Below, piece by piece: positions 17,449 through 27,655 of a stretch of 64,000 bases of DNA. The stretch lies in NCBI RefSeq assembly GCF_016107705.1, contig NZ_JAEHGC010000006.1, positions 1 to 64,000 of the forward strand, in the 5' to 3' direction. The notes beneath the pieces are model-generated. The model did no database searches, was not told where the DNA came from, and saw only the letters and a list, made by a program, of their open reading frames with translations. This stretch comes from Neobacillus cucumis. GTDB taxonomy: Bacteria; Bacillota; Bacilli; Bacillales_B; DSM-18226. The first letter of the stretch is position 1. Each line of letters begins with the position of its first letter. The position numbers and the translations under genes are program-made.

Positions 17449-18420
17449 GTGGAACAGGTATACGAAAAATTAGAGAAGCGTCCAAACGAAGTTAGGAAAG
17501 CAAAAGTAGGAAGTAAGATGTCGAGAAACTTAAAGTATATAAAGAACAATTATCAATTATACCTTCTTGTACTTCCCGCATTGATCCTACTTATTATTTT
17601 TAAATACGTACCGATGTACGGTGCCATTATTGCCTTCAAGGATTTTAATCCATTGCAAGGAATTATGGGAAGCCCGTGGATTGGGTTTAAGAATTTTGAG
17701 AAGTTTATGAGCACTCCCGATTTTATGAATCTATTAAAGAACACTTTAAAATTGAGTGCATTTGGATTAATTTTTGGCTTTCCAGTACCGATTATTCTAG
17801 CACTTATGATGCATCGAATTAAAAGAGTGGCTATTAAGAAAAATATCCAATTGATATTATATGCACCAAATTTTTTCTCTGTGGTAGTTGTCGTCGGTAT
17901 CGTGTTTATCTTTCTATCTCCCGTTGGACCAATTAACCGTTTAATCACTTTTTTTGGTGGAGAGAGCATCTCCTTCATGACAGAACCTGGTTACTTCAGG
18001 ACCATTTATATTATCAGTGATATTTGGCAATTTGCTGGATGGGCCTCTGTTGTTTACTTAGCTGCGCTTTCCAACGTAAGCCAAGACCTCATTGATGCAG
18101 CGAAAATAGACGGAGCGAATATTTTACAGCAAATATTTCATATCGATTTGCCAACCATAAAACCGATTATGGTGATTCAATTTATTTTAGCTGCCGGGAA
18201 TATCATGAGCATTGGTTTTGAAAAAGCCTATTTATTGCAAACCTCGATGAACCTTCCTACATCTGAAATATTGCCAACCTATGTATATAAAATTGGCTTG
18301 CAAATGGGGGATTATGGTTACTCAACAGCAATAGGACTCTTCAACGCATTGATCAATGTAATCTTACTGATCAGTGTGAACCAAATAGTAAAACGGTTAA
18401 ACGAAGGAGAAGGTCTTTAA
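17449..18420 (+). CDS. ABC sugar permease, LplB-like
   Basis: An inner-membrane permease of 323 residues with about six transmembrane segments after a charged N-terminus of ~35 residues. The EAA-type loop that docks the ATPase is visible (DLIDAAKIDGANILQQIFHIDLPTIKP). It resembles LplB/YtcP-class permeases for oligosaccharides. It starts with GTG after an AGGAGG site. It works with the next permease and the lipoprotein at 19368. No ATPase gene is nearby, so the shared MsmX-type ATPase of Bacillus probably energises it. Fructan oligosaccharides are the likely substrate, from context. Confidence 0.92.
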   Translation: MEQVYEKLEKRPNEVRKAKVGSKMSRNLKYIKNNYQLYLLVLPALILLIIFKYVPMYGAIIAFKDFNPLQGIMGSPWIGFKNFEKFMSTPDFMNLLKNTLKLSAFGLIFGFPVPIILALMMHRIKRVAIKKNIQLILYAPNFFSVVVVVGIVFIFLSPVGPINRLITFFGGESISFMTEPGYFRTIYIISDIWQFAGWASVVYLAALSNVSQDLIDAAKIDGANILQQIFHIDLPTIKPIMVIQFILAAGNIMSIGFEKAYLLQTSMNLPTSEILPTYVYKIGLQMGDYGYSTAIGLFNALINVILLISVNQIVKRLNEGEGL

Positions 18421-18444
18421 ATCTAATGGATGGAGGTGAATAAA

Positions 18445-19329
18445 ATGTTCAAGCATCAAACGAGGGTTGATAAAGTAATCCTAACAACAAACGGAATCAT
18501 TTTGACTTTTGTTGTACTTGCTATTTTAATCCCATTAATTTATGTCATTATGGCATCGTTTACAGACCCAGCTACATTATTAAACAGTGGAATCACTCTT
18601 AATCCAGCTAAATGGACACTTCAGGGATATTCACGATTGTTTAAAGATGGATCAATATTAATCGGCTTTAGGAATTCACTCTTTTATTCAACAGCTTTTT
18701 CTATTATTTCAGTTACGATCACGTTGTTCGCTGCTTATCCATTATCGAGGAAGGATTTTGTTGGCAGAAAAGTAATTATGACCCTCTTTATCATTACGAT
18801 GTTTTTTGGTGGGGGATTAATCCCAACATATCTTCTAGTAAAAAACTTAAATATGCTAGACACTATTTGGTCGATTTTATTACCAGGTGCTGTAAATGTA
18901 TGGAACATCATTTTAGCAAGAGCTTATTTTCAAGGAGTTCCTAATGAATTACGGGAAGCAGCAATGGTGGATGGAACATCTGAAATCCAGTTTTTCTTTA
19001 AAATTTTACTTCCATTAAGTAAACCAATCATAGCCGTATTAGTATTATACCAATTTGTAGCACAATGGAATTCGTATTTTGATGCTATGATCTACCTGAA
19101 AAGTGATAACTTGCAGCCCTTACAGATTGTCCTTCGATCAATCCTAGTTCAAATGCAACCTAGACCAGGAATGATCCAAGACGCTCAAAATACAGCACAG
19201 TTACAGCAAATTGCTGAAATGGTCAAGTACTCTTGTATTGTAATTTCCAGTTTGCCTCTTATTATCATCTATCCATTCTTCCAAAAGTACTTTGAAAAGG
19301 GAGTAATGGTGGGGTCAATTAAGGGATAA
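18445..19329 (+). CDS. ABC sugar permease, LplC/YtcP-like
   Basis: Second permease of the importer, 294 residues, six predicted membrane helices. The ATPase-docking loop reads ELREAAMVDGTSEIQFFFKILLPLSKPI. An ATG at 18430 would overlap the GGAGGTG ribosome site, so I take ATG 18445, 24 nt after the stop of the partner permease. Length and sequence fit the CUT1 subfamily. With the neighbouring permease it forms the heterodimeric membrane channel. Confidence 0.92.
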   Translation: MFKHQTRVDKVILTTNGIILTFVVLAILIPLIYVIMASFTDPATLLNSGITLNPAKWTLQGYSRLFKDGSILIGFRNSLFYSTAFSIISVTITLFAAYPLSRKDFVGRKVIMTLFIITMFFGGGLIPTYLLVKNLNMLDTIWSILLPGAVNVWNIILARAYFQGVPNELREAAMVDGTSEIQFFFKILLPLSKPIIAVLVLYQFVAQWNSYFDAMIYLKSDNLQPLQIVLRSILVQMQPRPGMIQDAQNTAQLQQIAEMVKYSCIVISSLPLIIIYPFFQKYFEKGVMVGSIKG

Positions 19330-19367
19330 AAAAATGAACCAAAACAACTAAATGGGGTGAAGGGAAA

Positions 19368-21002
19368 ATGAAGAAAAAGAGAAAAATGAGTTTTTTAGTA
19401 ACAGCAGCACTCATTACAAGTTTACTAGCTTCAGGTTGTACGAATTCGGCCAGTTCGGGGGAAAAGGCAGAAGGGGATAATTCATCTCCAAAGTATGAAC
19501 TGAAAGCTATGAAATTTCCATTAGACAAAAAGGTAACTTTAAAATTCTTAACACAAAGCTCGCCAATTGCACCAAAGGACCCAAATGATAAATTAATCTG
19601 GCAAAGGGTAGAAAAAGATACAAATGTTCATATCGATTGGACGAATTATCCTTGGGAACAATTTGCGGATAAACGGAACTTAGAACTTGCAAGTGGTGAT
19701 TTGCCGGATGCCGTTTTTCATGCTGGCTTAAGTGATAATGATATCTTGAGATATGCAAAACAAGGAGTTATTGTTCCGGTTGAAGATCTAATAGATAAAT
19801 ATATGCCTAATTTAAAGAAAGTCCTGGATGCCCATCCGGAATATAGAAAATTAATTACTGCGTCTGATGGGCACATTTATTCCTTCCCATGGATTGAGGA
19901 GCTTGGAAAAGGAAAAGAGGCGATTCAAGCGTTAGACGACATTCCATGGATTAATAAGAAATGGCTAGATGAGTTAGGATTAAAGATGCCGACAACCACC
20001 GAGGAATTAGAAAAGGTGTTAATTGCTTTTAAAGAAAAGAAACCAGAGGGAAGAACTGACATCATTCCTATGTCATTCATGATCAACCATGGCGGGGAAG
20101 ATCCAGCAATGCTCTTAGGTGCCTTTGGGTTAGGGGATAACTCGGATCATTATGTGGTATCAGAAGATAAGAAAGTTGTATATACAGCCAATCAAGAGGG
20201 ATATAAAAAAGGAATTGAATGGCTTCACCAGCTGCAACTGGAAGGCTTAATCGATAAGGAGGCCTTTACACAAGATTGGAATACGTATGTAGCAAAAGGG
20301 AAGAACGGTCGCTATGGACTATACTTTACTTGGGACCGAGCCAATATTTCTGGAAATAATGAAGATTACGTTCCACTGCCTCCATTAAAAGGACCAGACG
20401 GACGAATTTATGTAGCACGGACAAATGGTTATGGGTTTGATAGAGGTAGAATGGTCATTACGAGTGCAAATAAGAATCTTGAACTAACAGCTAAGTGGAT
20501 TGATAAAGCTTATGAACCGATTCAATCTGTACAAAATAACTGGGGAACTTATGGAGATAAAAAACAGCAAAACATTTTTGAACTAACTGGTAATGGATCA
20601 CTAAAACATTTACCACTTGGAAACACCTCTCCTTGGGATTTAAGGCAGAAGACCAATGTTGATGGACCTTTGGCTGTCTTGAATGATTACTATGGAAAAG
20701 TAACGACAATGCCAGATGATGCTGCTTGGAGATTAAATGTTTTGCATAAAATATATGTTCCGTATATGAAAGCTACCTATAACTATCCTCCGATTTTCTT
20801 AAATAAAGAAGAACAAGATCAATTAACACAACTCGATTCAGTGATTAAACCATTTGTTGAAAGAAAGAAAGCGGAATGGATCTTAAAAGGTGGAATTGAT
20901 AAACAATGGGATGCTTACTTAAAACAATTAGACAAAAGCGGGTTGCCTAAATTCCTTGATATTAAACAAAAAGCATTAGATAAGTATAATGCCGGAGAAT
21001 AG
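19368..21002 (+). CDS. Sugar-binding lipoprotein, LplA-like
   Basis: A 544-residue extracellular solute-binding lipoprotein. The signal sequence ends LLASGC with lipid-bearing C24, followed by a Ser/Asn-rich linker. The large size (over 500 residues) is that of the LplA/YtcQ group serving the two permeases upstream. Third gene of the importer operon, 38 nt after the LplC-like gene, closed by a terminator at 21038. It would capture oligosaccharides released from fructan by the secreted GH32. Substrate is inferred from context. Confidence 0.92.
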   Translation: MKKKRKMSFLVTAALITSLLASGCTNSASSGEKAEGDNSSPKYELKAMKFPLDKKVTLKFLTQSSPIAPKDPNDKLIWQRVEKDTNVHIDWTNYPWEQFADKRNLELASGDLPDAVFHAGLSDNDILRYAKQGVIVPVEDLIDKYMPNLKKVLDAHPEYRKLITASDGHIYSFPWIEELGKGKEAIQALDDIPWINKKWLDELGLKMPTTTEELEKVLIAFKEKKPEGRTDIIPMSFMINHGGEDPAMLLGAFGLGDNSDHYVVSEDKKVVYTANQEGYKKGIEWLHQLQLEGLIDKEAFTQDWNTYVAKGKNGRYGLYFTWDRANISGNNEDYVPLPPLKGPDGRIYVARTNGYGFDRGRMVITSANKNLELTAKWIDKAYEPIQSVQNNWGTYGDKKQQNIFELTGNGSLKHLPLGNTSPWDLRQKTNVDGPLAVLNDYYGKVTTMPDDAAWRLNVLHKIYVPYMKATYNYPPIFLNKEEQDQLTQLDSVIKPFVERKKAEWILKGGIDKQWDAYLKQLDKSGLPKFLDIKQKALDKYNAGE

Positions 21003-21037
21003 GTTAGGAATCTCTTAAAAATGAATTGATACTATTT

Positions 21038-21076
21038 AAGCCGAAACAGAATTTCGTTTCTGATCGGCTTATTTTT
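21038..21076 (+). terminator. Terminator of the importer operon
   Basis: AAGCCGA (21038-21044) pairs with TCGGCTT (21064-21070) around a secondary AACAGAA/TTTCTG stem, followed by ATTTTTCT. Confidence 0.8.
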
Positions 21077-21118
21077 CTAAAAAAATAAGATTTGTATTTA
21101 AAAGGAGAACCGAATCAA

Positions 21119-22600
21119 ATGAATCAAATTAATGTGAAAGAAAAGTTTCGTCCGCAGTTTCACTTTTCACCGGAATCGAATTGGATGAATGATCCAAATG
21201 GAATGGTCTATTATGCCGGAGAGTACCATCTGTTTTATCAGCACCATCCTTATGGTACGACATGGGGCCCGATGCATTGGGGACATGCTGTAAGCAAGGA
21301 TTTAATTCATTGGGATCATCTTCCCATCGCCTTGGCACCTGATGAGCATGGAGATATATTTTCCGGCAGCGTAGTGGTCGATTGGAAAGATTCAACAGGA
21401 TTTTTTAATGGTGCTTCTGGTCTTGTAGCGATTTTTACGCATGCTGATCAATATCCGGATTCGGACCGTCCAAGACAGAGACAAAGTCTTGCATACAGTA
21501 CTGATCATGGACGTACTTGGATTAAATATGAAGGAAATCCCGTATTAGTAGAGGACTCCATCACTGATTTTCGTGATCCGAAAGTATTTTGGCATGAAGA
21601 AACAAATAGATGGGTTATGATTCTTGCTGCGGGGAACCATATTCGGTTTTATAACTCACATAACCTAATGTCTTGGGAGTTTACAAGTGAATTTGGTGTA
21701 GAGTCTGGTTCACATGCTGGTGTCTGGGAGTGTCCTGATATTTTTAAATTACCAGTTGATGGAGATTTAAATTCAAACAAGTGGGTTATGATTGTTAGTA
21801 TTGGCAATGATCCCGCTTATGCCGAAGGTTCTAGAACTCAGTACTTTATTGGTCAATTCGATGGTGTCTCGTTTACCAATGAGAACTCAGATGATACAGT
21901 ACTTTGGCTAGACCACGGAAGAGATAATTATGCCGGCGTTACATGGTCAGATATCTTAAAAGAAGATGGACGGCGGATTTTTATTGGTTGGATGAATAAT
22001 TGGAAATATGCAAATGAAACTCCAACCATTGATTGGAGAAGTGCTATGACACTTCCTAGGGAATTAACATTAAATGAAACATCTGATGGAGTAAGATTGA
22101 TTCAAACTCCAGTGGAAGAGCTTGAGTCAATTCGTAGGGAAAAACAATCTTGGGATAATATTACCTTCGAGCCAGAGGGGAATATATTGGCTGATGTTTC
22201 AGGTGATCAGGTAGATATTATCGCTGAATTCGAGCTTCAATCCGCAACAGAATTTGGTTTTAAAATTAGAAAATCGGCTGATGAAGAAACCATTATCGGT
22301 TATGATGCTATAAAGAATTTTTTATTTATTGATCGTAATCGATCTGGGGTTTCGAATTTCAACAAATATTTTCCTTGTAAACATGGTGCCTCACTATTAA
22401 AAAGTAATAATCGAATAAAAATGCGAATTTTAGTGGACCGTTCTTCTGTGGAGGTATTTGCAAACGACGGGGAAGTGGTTCTGACGGATTTAATCTTCCC
22501 TCATCCAGAGAGTAATGGATTGGAGATTTATACAAAAGGTGGAAGTGTAAACCTAGTATCCTTATCTATTTATCAACTAAGTTCAATTTATCATGTGTAG
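21119..22600 (+). CDS. Intracellular GH32 beta-fructosidase (sucrose/fructan-oligosaccharide hydrolase)
   Basis: A 493-residue glycoside hydrolase family 32 enzyme, five-bladed propeller plus C-terminal sandwich. The catalytic residues are visible: nucleophile D25 in WMNDPNG, D153 in FRDP, acid/base E204 in WECPD. There is no signal peptide, so it cuts imported sucrose or fructooligosaccharides inside the cell. With an ABC importer instead of a PTS beside it, non-phosphorylated substrates are likely, and the fructokinase at 26537 would phosphorylate the fructose. AAGGAG sits 11 nt before ATG 21119; an upstream in-frame start at 21092 lacks support. Confidence 0.93.
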   Translation: MNQINVKEKFRPQFHFSPESNWMNDPNGMVYYAGEYHLFYQHHPYGTTWGPMHWGHAVSKDLIHWDHLPIALAPDEHGDIFSGSVVVDWKDSTGFFNGASGLVAIFTHADQYPDSDRPRQRQSLAYSTDHGRTWIKYEGNPVLVEDSITDFRDPKVFWHEETNRWVMILAAGNHIRFYNSHNLMSWEFTSEFGVESGSHAGVWECPDIFKLPVDGDLNSNKWVMIVSIGNDPAYAEGSRTQYFIGQFDGVSFTNENSDDTVLWLDHGRDNYAGVTWSDILKEDGRRIFIGWMNNWKYANETPTIDWRSAMTLPRELTLNETSDGVRLIQTPVEELESIRREKQSWDNITFEPEGNILADVSGDQVDIIAEFELQSATEFGFKIRKSADEETIIGYDAIKNFLFIDRNRSGVSNFNKYFPCKHGASLLKSNNRIKMRILVDRSSVEVFANDGEVVLTDLIFPHPESNGLEIYTKGGSVNLVSLSIYQLSSIYHV

Positions 22601-22605
22601 CCTTT

Positions 22606-22660
22606 TAGGGATGCCTGTACTATTATTCAATTTTGCAAGAATAACAGGCAATCCCTAATT
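22606..22660 (+). terminator. Terminator between the two GH32 genes
   Basis: TAGGGATGCCTGT (22606-22618) pairs with ACAGGCAATCCCTA (22644-22657) over a ~25-nt loop, then TTTTG. It suggests that the large GH32 has its own promoter. Confidence 0.75.
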
Positions 22661-22697
22661 TTGTTTTGTTACTGCGTTTGTTAAATCAATTTTATTC

Positions 22698-22711
22698 TGT
22701 AAACGAGGTCA
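22698..22711. promoter_or_regulatory. cre site overlapping the ribosome site of the secreted GH32
   Basis: TGTAAACGAGGTCA matches the cre consensus at 13 of 14 positions (G in place of T). It contains the GAGGT ribosome site used by the start at 22716, so bound CcpA could block elongation or leave a transcript with masked translation start. Confidence 0.6.
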
Positions 22712-22715
22712 ATGG

Positions 22716-25700
22716 ATGAAACCAAATTTAATAAAATGGACTTCTGTAATTTTGTCAATTGTACTGATCACTTCCTCATTGGGAATGATTTTTGTTCATC
22801 CGGCGAAAGGCAATGCAGCCGAATCAAATGAAATGGGGGAGGGGTCGACCATTTTTAAAAATGTAGCCAAAGCAAATACGAATCTAACAGACTGGCAAAT
22901 TAGAGGGAAAGGTACCTTAGAAGATACTGAACAAGGACTGTTGCTTACTTCAGAACCAAAAGAGAATGTAATGGCAATATCAGGTGTTACATCTGAAGAT
23001 TTTTTCTATGAAGCAGATGTAAAAATCATGGACAAAAATGCGGATGCCACCTTAGTATTCCGTTCTAGTGAAGATGGATGGGACTCCTACATGCTGCAAA
23101 TCGTTCCAAATGCTGGAATCATTCGTCTTCGTGATGCACGCGATGAAAGGGAATTAAAAGAGGAATGCCAAGTTAAGGTACAAGAAGGTGGAATCTATCA
23201 TCTAAAGGTGAAAGTGGTAAACGATAATATCAAAGTTTATTGGGAGAATAAGTATGCTCCGATTATTGATGTTAAGAATTCTACATACAAGAAGGGCTTT
23301 CTTGGTCTTAATGTATGGGATGGTGCAGCATTATTTCAAAATGTAAAAGTTAGCGAACTTTCAACAAATCTAGGCCCATCTCTATATAAGGAAGGAAGTT
23401 GGGAACCAGCGATCAAAGGTTTGAAGGGAATTGTTATTGATGGTGTGAAAGCGAAACAAGTTTTCAATAAGAGTGCCAGTGACTTTGTACTAGAAGGAAA
23501 TGTTTCTTTTGATCAAAACTCATCGGAAGCCGCACTTTTATTTCGTACAAATGATCAAGGAACCACAGGTTACCAGGCTGCACTTATTAAAGAAGGGAGT
23601 ACTGTCAAAGCACAATTGAAGAAGGTGGATGGTACAGTTCTCAAAACATCCGACCGTTCCTATAAAACCCAAGAAGGTACCAAACACCATCTTGAAATTA
23701 TAACAAACGGCAATCAAATCGAACTTTATGTTGACGGGTATTCGGAGGCAGCTATAAAAGCGGTGGATAGGAGTTACAGTACTGGATTTGCAGGATTTAC
23801 TATAACATCCGGTTCTGCTTACTTCCAGGATATTTATCTTGTTCCAGCATCGAACTATTATAATGAAAAATATAGACCCGATTATCATTATACTCCAGCT
23901 CGAGGCTCTGTCAGTGATCCGAATGGGTTAGTATACTTTGAAGGCGAATATCATTTGTTCCATCAAGATGGCGGGACTTGGGCACATGCAGTAAGTAATG
24001 ATATGGTGCATTGGAAAGGCCTTCCAATAGCTTTGCCGTGGAATGATAACGGACATGTATGGTCAGGATCTGCTGTAGCAGATACCACTAATGCTTCTGG
24101 GTTATTCAATAATTCCGGTGGTAAAGGGCTGATTGCGTACTACACTTCCTTTAATCCCGATAGACCAAATGGTAATCAGCGTATTGGTCTAGCCTACAGT
24201 ACTGATCAGGGGCGTACTTGGGAGTATTCAACCGAGCATCCAATTGTTATTGAGAACCCGGGCAAGAATGGAGAAGATCCTGGCGGCTGGGACTTCCGTG
24301 ATCCTAAAGTTGTCCGAGATGATGCGAACAATCGATGGGTCATGGTTGTATCTGGAGGAGATCATATCCGCTTCTTTACTTCCACTAACCTAATTGATTG
24401 GAAGCTCACCGATAATTTTGGTTATGGAAATTATGTTCGTGGCGGTGTATGGGAATGCCCTGACCTCTTTGAACTTCAGGTAGATGGTACAAAAGAGAAA
24501 AAATGGGTTCTAATGATAAGTACAGGGGCAAATCCAAAGACGCAAGGGTCCGATGCGGAATATTTTATTGGTGATTTAACTTCTGAGGGTAAATACATCA
24601 ATGACAATCCTGCAGGTAAAGTGCTGAAAACGGATTACGGAAAGGAGTTTTATGCGTCTACCTCCTTTTCCGATATGCCGGATAACCGCCGTGTGATGAT
24701 GGCATGGATGACCAACTGGGATTATCCATTCGCTTTCCCAACAACGGGCTGGAAGGGAGAATTGACGATTCCAAGAGAAGTAAGATTGGTGAAAACAGAT
24801 GATGGGATAAGACTTGCACAAAGCCCAATTAAGGAGCTTCAAACAATTCGTAGTACCATTTTTCAGACAGAGAACAAGGTTGTAAATCCGTCGAATTCTT
24901 CAAACTTGTTGAAAGGAATCTCTTCAGGAGCCTTTGAAATTGAAGCTGAAATTGAAATTCCTTCTTCCAATGAATTAACAGAATTTGGTTTACAAGTTCG
25001 TGAAGGGGCTGACCAAAAAACAGTTGTTGGATACAAACCAGCAGATAATCAAATATTTGTCGATCGTGCTAAGTCAGGAGAGACTGATTTCTCAAGTCTT
25101 TTTTCGACTCTGCATGAAGCTCCTTTAAAACCGGAAAATAAACGGATCAAAATGAATATATTTGTTGATGATTCGTCCATTGAAGTATTTGCAAATGATG
25201 GAAAAGTTGTTTTATCTGATGTAATTTTTCCTGATCCTTCAAGGAGTAGTATGAACTTCTACACAAAGGGAGGAGAAGTGAAGGTTATTTCATTAAAAGT
25301 ACATCCACTAGAAAATATTTGGAATCAAAAAGCAGATGAAGAAACAAGTATTGTAATGGATACAAATCAAAGAGAGATGAATATTGGTGATAATCTAAAT
25401 CTGTTTGCTTCCGTAGAGAACGGAAAAGGAAAGGGAACGCAGCCAATTAAATGGACATCTAGTGATTCGAATGTGGTGAAGGTTGACTCATCTACAAACT
25501 CCAAAGCAGTAATAAAGGCGGTAAGCAAAGGGGAATCGGTAATTACAGCCTCTACACCAGATGGTAAGGCTTCTACAAGTGTAGTTGTAAGAGTGTATGA
25601 TGGTGAATTCTTTACAAATCTGACTGGATGGAAACCAGATCTTTCTGCCTCCCAATGGACTATTACAGAAAGTGGAATCCGTGGTGCGTATACAAGTGAT

Positions 25701-26504
25701 GCAAACTATATCGCCAAGGAAACTGCAGGAAATTTTACTTACGAAGCTGAGATGATGCTGGGACCAAATGGAGGAGCGGGTTCAATTCTGTTCCGGGCAA
25801 GTGAAGACGGTAGAAGTGGCTACTACTTCAATCTTGATCCAAATATGAAGGCTTTTCGTCTTTTTTACAAGATTGACGGTGGTTTTGAAGACCGGATGGT
25901 AATAGCGAAAGTCCCTGCTTTTATTCAACCTGGAAGGACATATAAGGTGAAAATTGAAGCGAAAGGACCTCACATCCAGATTTATGTGGATGATCAGAAA
26001 ATCATCGATTTACAGGATGGAACCTTTGCAGAAGGCCATTTTGGTTTAAATGTATTTGGAGGTCAAGCAACCTACCAGAATGTGAATGTTAGCAATCTGT
26101 CAGAGGCTAAATTAACTGTTACTAGCTTTACGAATCTATCAACTGGCAAAGCGATTTATACTGCTATGTCTCAAAACGGTGAGCCCGTGACTGTAGCTGA
26201 TACAGACAAAGCGACAAAATGGATCTTAATTCCAACTGGTGATGAGTATGGTTCATATTCTATACGTACCGAGGGCGGCAAAGCGCTTGATCTGGATACA
26301 GGGCAAAATAAAATTCAGCTGTACACCTACCTTGGTTATAATAATCAGCGCTGGATAATTACAAAAAATGATAATGGAACTGTAAGAATCACATCTGTGC
26401 ATAACGGAAGGGCAATTGAAATATCAAAAGAGGGAATTTTGAAACTAAATGATGTGAATCCGGATTCAGAACGTCAGCAGTGGACACTTTTGTCAGATTT
26501 ATAA
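22716..26504 (+). CDS. Secreted modular fructanase (GH32 with LamG-like, Big2 and lectin domains)
   Basis: A 1262-residue exoenzyme for levan or inulin. The signal peptide is at ~1-35. Two LamG/DUF1080-like modules occupy ~45-215 and ~220-380 (both end in a [23 protein letters not shown] strand). The GH32 domain (~385-865) has nucleophile D401 (SDPNG), D529 (FRDP) and E580 (WECPD). A bacterial Ig-like Big2 domain (~880-955), a third LamG-like module (~960-1130) and a ricin-type beta-trefoil (~1135-1262; [11 protein letters not shown]) follow. The accessory modules should bind polysaccharide. The first Asn of the usual NDPNG is Ser. It overlaps nothing and ends 32 nt before the fructokinase start. 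Confidence 0.93.
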   Translation: MKPNLIKWTSVILSIVLITSSLGMIFVHPAKGNAAESNEMGEGSTIFKNVAKANTNLTDWQIRGKGTLEDTEQGLLLTSEPKENVMAISGVTSEDFFYEADVKIMDKNADATLVFRSSEDGWDSYMLQIVPNAGIIRLRDARDERELKEECQVKVQEGGIYHLKVKVVNDNIKVYWENKYAPIIDVKNSTYKKGFLGLNVWDGAALFQNVKVSELSTNLGPSLYKEGSWEPAIKGLKGIVIDGVKAKQVFNKSASDFVLEGNVSFDQNSSEAALLFRTNDQGTTGYQAALIKEGSTVKAQLKKVDGTVLKTSDRSYKTQEGTKHHLEIITNGNQIELYVDGYSEAAIKAVDRSYSTGFAGFTITSGSAYFQDIYLVPASNYYNEKYRPDYHYTPARGSVSDPNGLVYFEGEYHLFHQDGGTWAHAVSNDMVHWKGLPIALPWNDNGHVWSGSAVADTTNASGLFNNSGGKGLIAYYTSFNPDRPNGNQRIGLAYSTDQGRTWEYSTEHPIVIENPGKNGEDPGGWDFRDPKVVRDDANNRWVMVVSGGDHIRFFTSTNLIDWKLTDNFGYGNYVRGGVWECPDLFELQVDGTKEKKWVLMISTGANPKTQGSDAEYFIGDLTSEGKYINDNPAGKVLKTDYGKEFYASTSFSDMPDNRRVMMAWMTNWDYPFAFPTTGWKGELTIPREVRLVKTDDGIRLAQSPIKELQTIRSTIFQTENKVVNPSNSSNLLKGISSGAFEIEAEIEIPSSNELTEFGLQVREGADQKTVVGYKPADNQIFVDRAKSGETDFSSLFSTLHEAPLKPENKRIKMNIFVDDSSIEVFANDGKVVLSDVIFPDPSRSSMNFYTKGGEVKVISLKVHPLENIWNQKADEETSIVMDTNQREMNIGDNLNLFASVENGKGKGTQPIKWTSSDSNVVKVDSSTNSKAVIKAVSKGESVITASTPDGKASTSVVVRVYDGEFFTNLTGWKPDLSASQWTITESGIRGAYTSDANYIAKETAGNFTYEAEMMLGPNGGAGSILFRASEDGRSGYYFNLDPNMKAFRLFYKIDGGFEDRMVIAKVPAFIQPGRTYKVKIEAKGPHIQIYVDDQKIIDLQDGTFAEGHFGLNVFGGQATYQNVNVSNLSEAKLTVTSFTNLSTGKAIYTAMSQNGEPVTVADTDKATKWILIPTGDEYGSYSIRTEGGKALDLDTGQNKIQLYTYLGYNNQRWIITKNDNGTVRITSVHNGRAIEISKEGILKLNDVNPDSERQQWTLLSDL

Positions 26505-26536
26505 AGGAAAAAGTTGGAAAAGGCGGGTTTAACGAA

Positions 26537-27505
26537 ATGGATACAAAATCATCGATTATTTGTATTGGAGAATTACTAATTGATTTTTTCTGCACCGATG
26601 TGGATATGGATTTAATCGAAGGTCAAAAATTTGAAAAACAGGCTGGTGGAGCTCCTGCTAATGTTTGTGCAACGATTGTGAAATTGGGGGGCAGCGCTTC
26701 TTTCAGTGGCAAAGTTGGCAATGATCCGTTTGGACAATTTTTAAAAAAAACATTAGATAAAGTAAAAGTCGATACCTCCCTGCTTGCGCTGGATGATGAA
26801 CATCCTACAACCATAGCTTTCGTTTCGTTAAAGGCAAATGGTGAAAGGGATTTTGTTTTTAACCGTGGAGCAGATGCATATTTGACGGTGAATGATCTTG
26901 ATCAAAAAAGAATAAAGGAATCCACTATTATCCATTTTGGTTCAGCCACTGCTCTATTAGGTGATCCTTTTCGAGCAACCTATTTACAAGTGATGCAAGA
27001 AGCTAAGGCTGATGGTAAATTTATTTCATTTGATCCTAACTTTAGACAAGACCTTTGGAAGGGAAGAAAAGGACAGTTTATAGACTTAGTGAAAAAGGGA
27101 ATCGCAATTGCTGATTTTGCCAAAGTCAGTGAGGAGGAATTAGAGATTATCTCCGGGACCACCGATTTAACGGATGGAACCTTATTTCTTCATCAATTGG
27201 GAGCAAAAGCAGTAGCGGTGACATTAGGGGATAAAGGAACATTGATCTCTAATGGCCAACATATGGAAACGGTTCCTAGTATTTTGGTTGAATCAATTGA
27301 TTCTACAGGTGCCGGGGATGCATTCGTAGGAGCGGTGCTTTCCCAGTTAGTGAAAGAAGGAGATCCAAAAAGAGTATTGGATGACTTCGTACAACTAACA
27401 AAAATCATTTCCTTCAGTAATAAAGTGGGTGCGATGGTCTGCACGAAGGTAGGGGCGATTTCGTCCTTACCGACCTTGGAGGAGGTCGTCCATTTTAAGG
27501 GCTGA
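26537..27505 (+). CDS. Fructokinase, PfkB/ribokinase family
   Basis: A 322-residue PfkB sugar kinase that would phosphorylate fructose released by the GH32 enzymes, feeding it into glycolysis. The N-terminal [16 protein letters not shown] and the C-terminal [11 protein letters not shown] motifs (anion hole and catalytic Asp) are intact. A start at 26480 would overlap the GH32 gene; ATG 26537 after AAAGGCGGG is more natural. It is the last gene of the fructan locus, 32 nt after the secreted GH32. Fructose specificity is inferred from context and from resemblance to ScrK/FrlD-type kinases. Confidence 0.9.
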   Translation: MDTKSSIICIGELLIDFFCTDVDMDLIEGQKFEKQAGGAPANVCATIVKLGGSASFSGKVGNDPFGQFLKKTLDKVKVDTSLLALDDEHPTTIAFVSLKANGERDFVFNRGADAYLTVNDLDQKRIKESTIIHFGSATALLGDPFRATYLQVMQEAKADGKFISFDPNFRQDLWKGRKGQFIDLVKKGIAIADFAKVSEEELEIISGTTDLTDGTLFLHQLGAKAVAVTLGDKGTLISNGQHMETVPSILVESIDSTGAGDAFVGAVLSQLVKEGDPKRVLDDFVQLTKIISFSNKVGAMVCTKVGAISSLPTLEEVVHFKG

Positions 27506-27655
27506 AGAGTACGACTATTTGCCGTCGGTTGAAACTAAGTTGGGCTGGAGTTGTTGAACAGATTGGTTTAAAGCTTAATAAACGAGATAACTGTTAATAT
27601 TTGATTAAATTTATATAAATTGGGAACCAAACAAAAAATGTTATGGAGGTATCCA

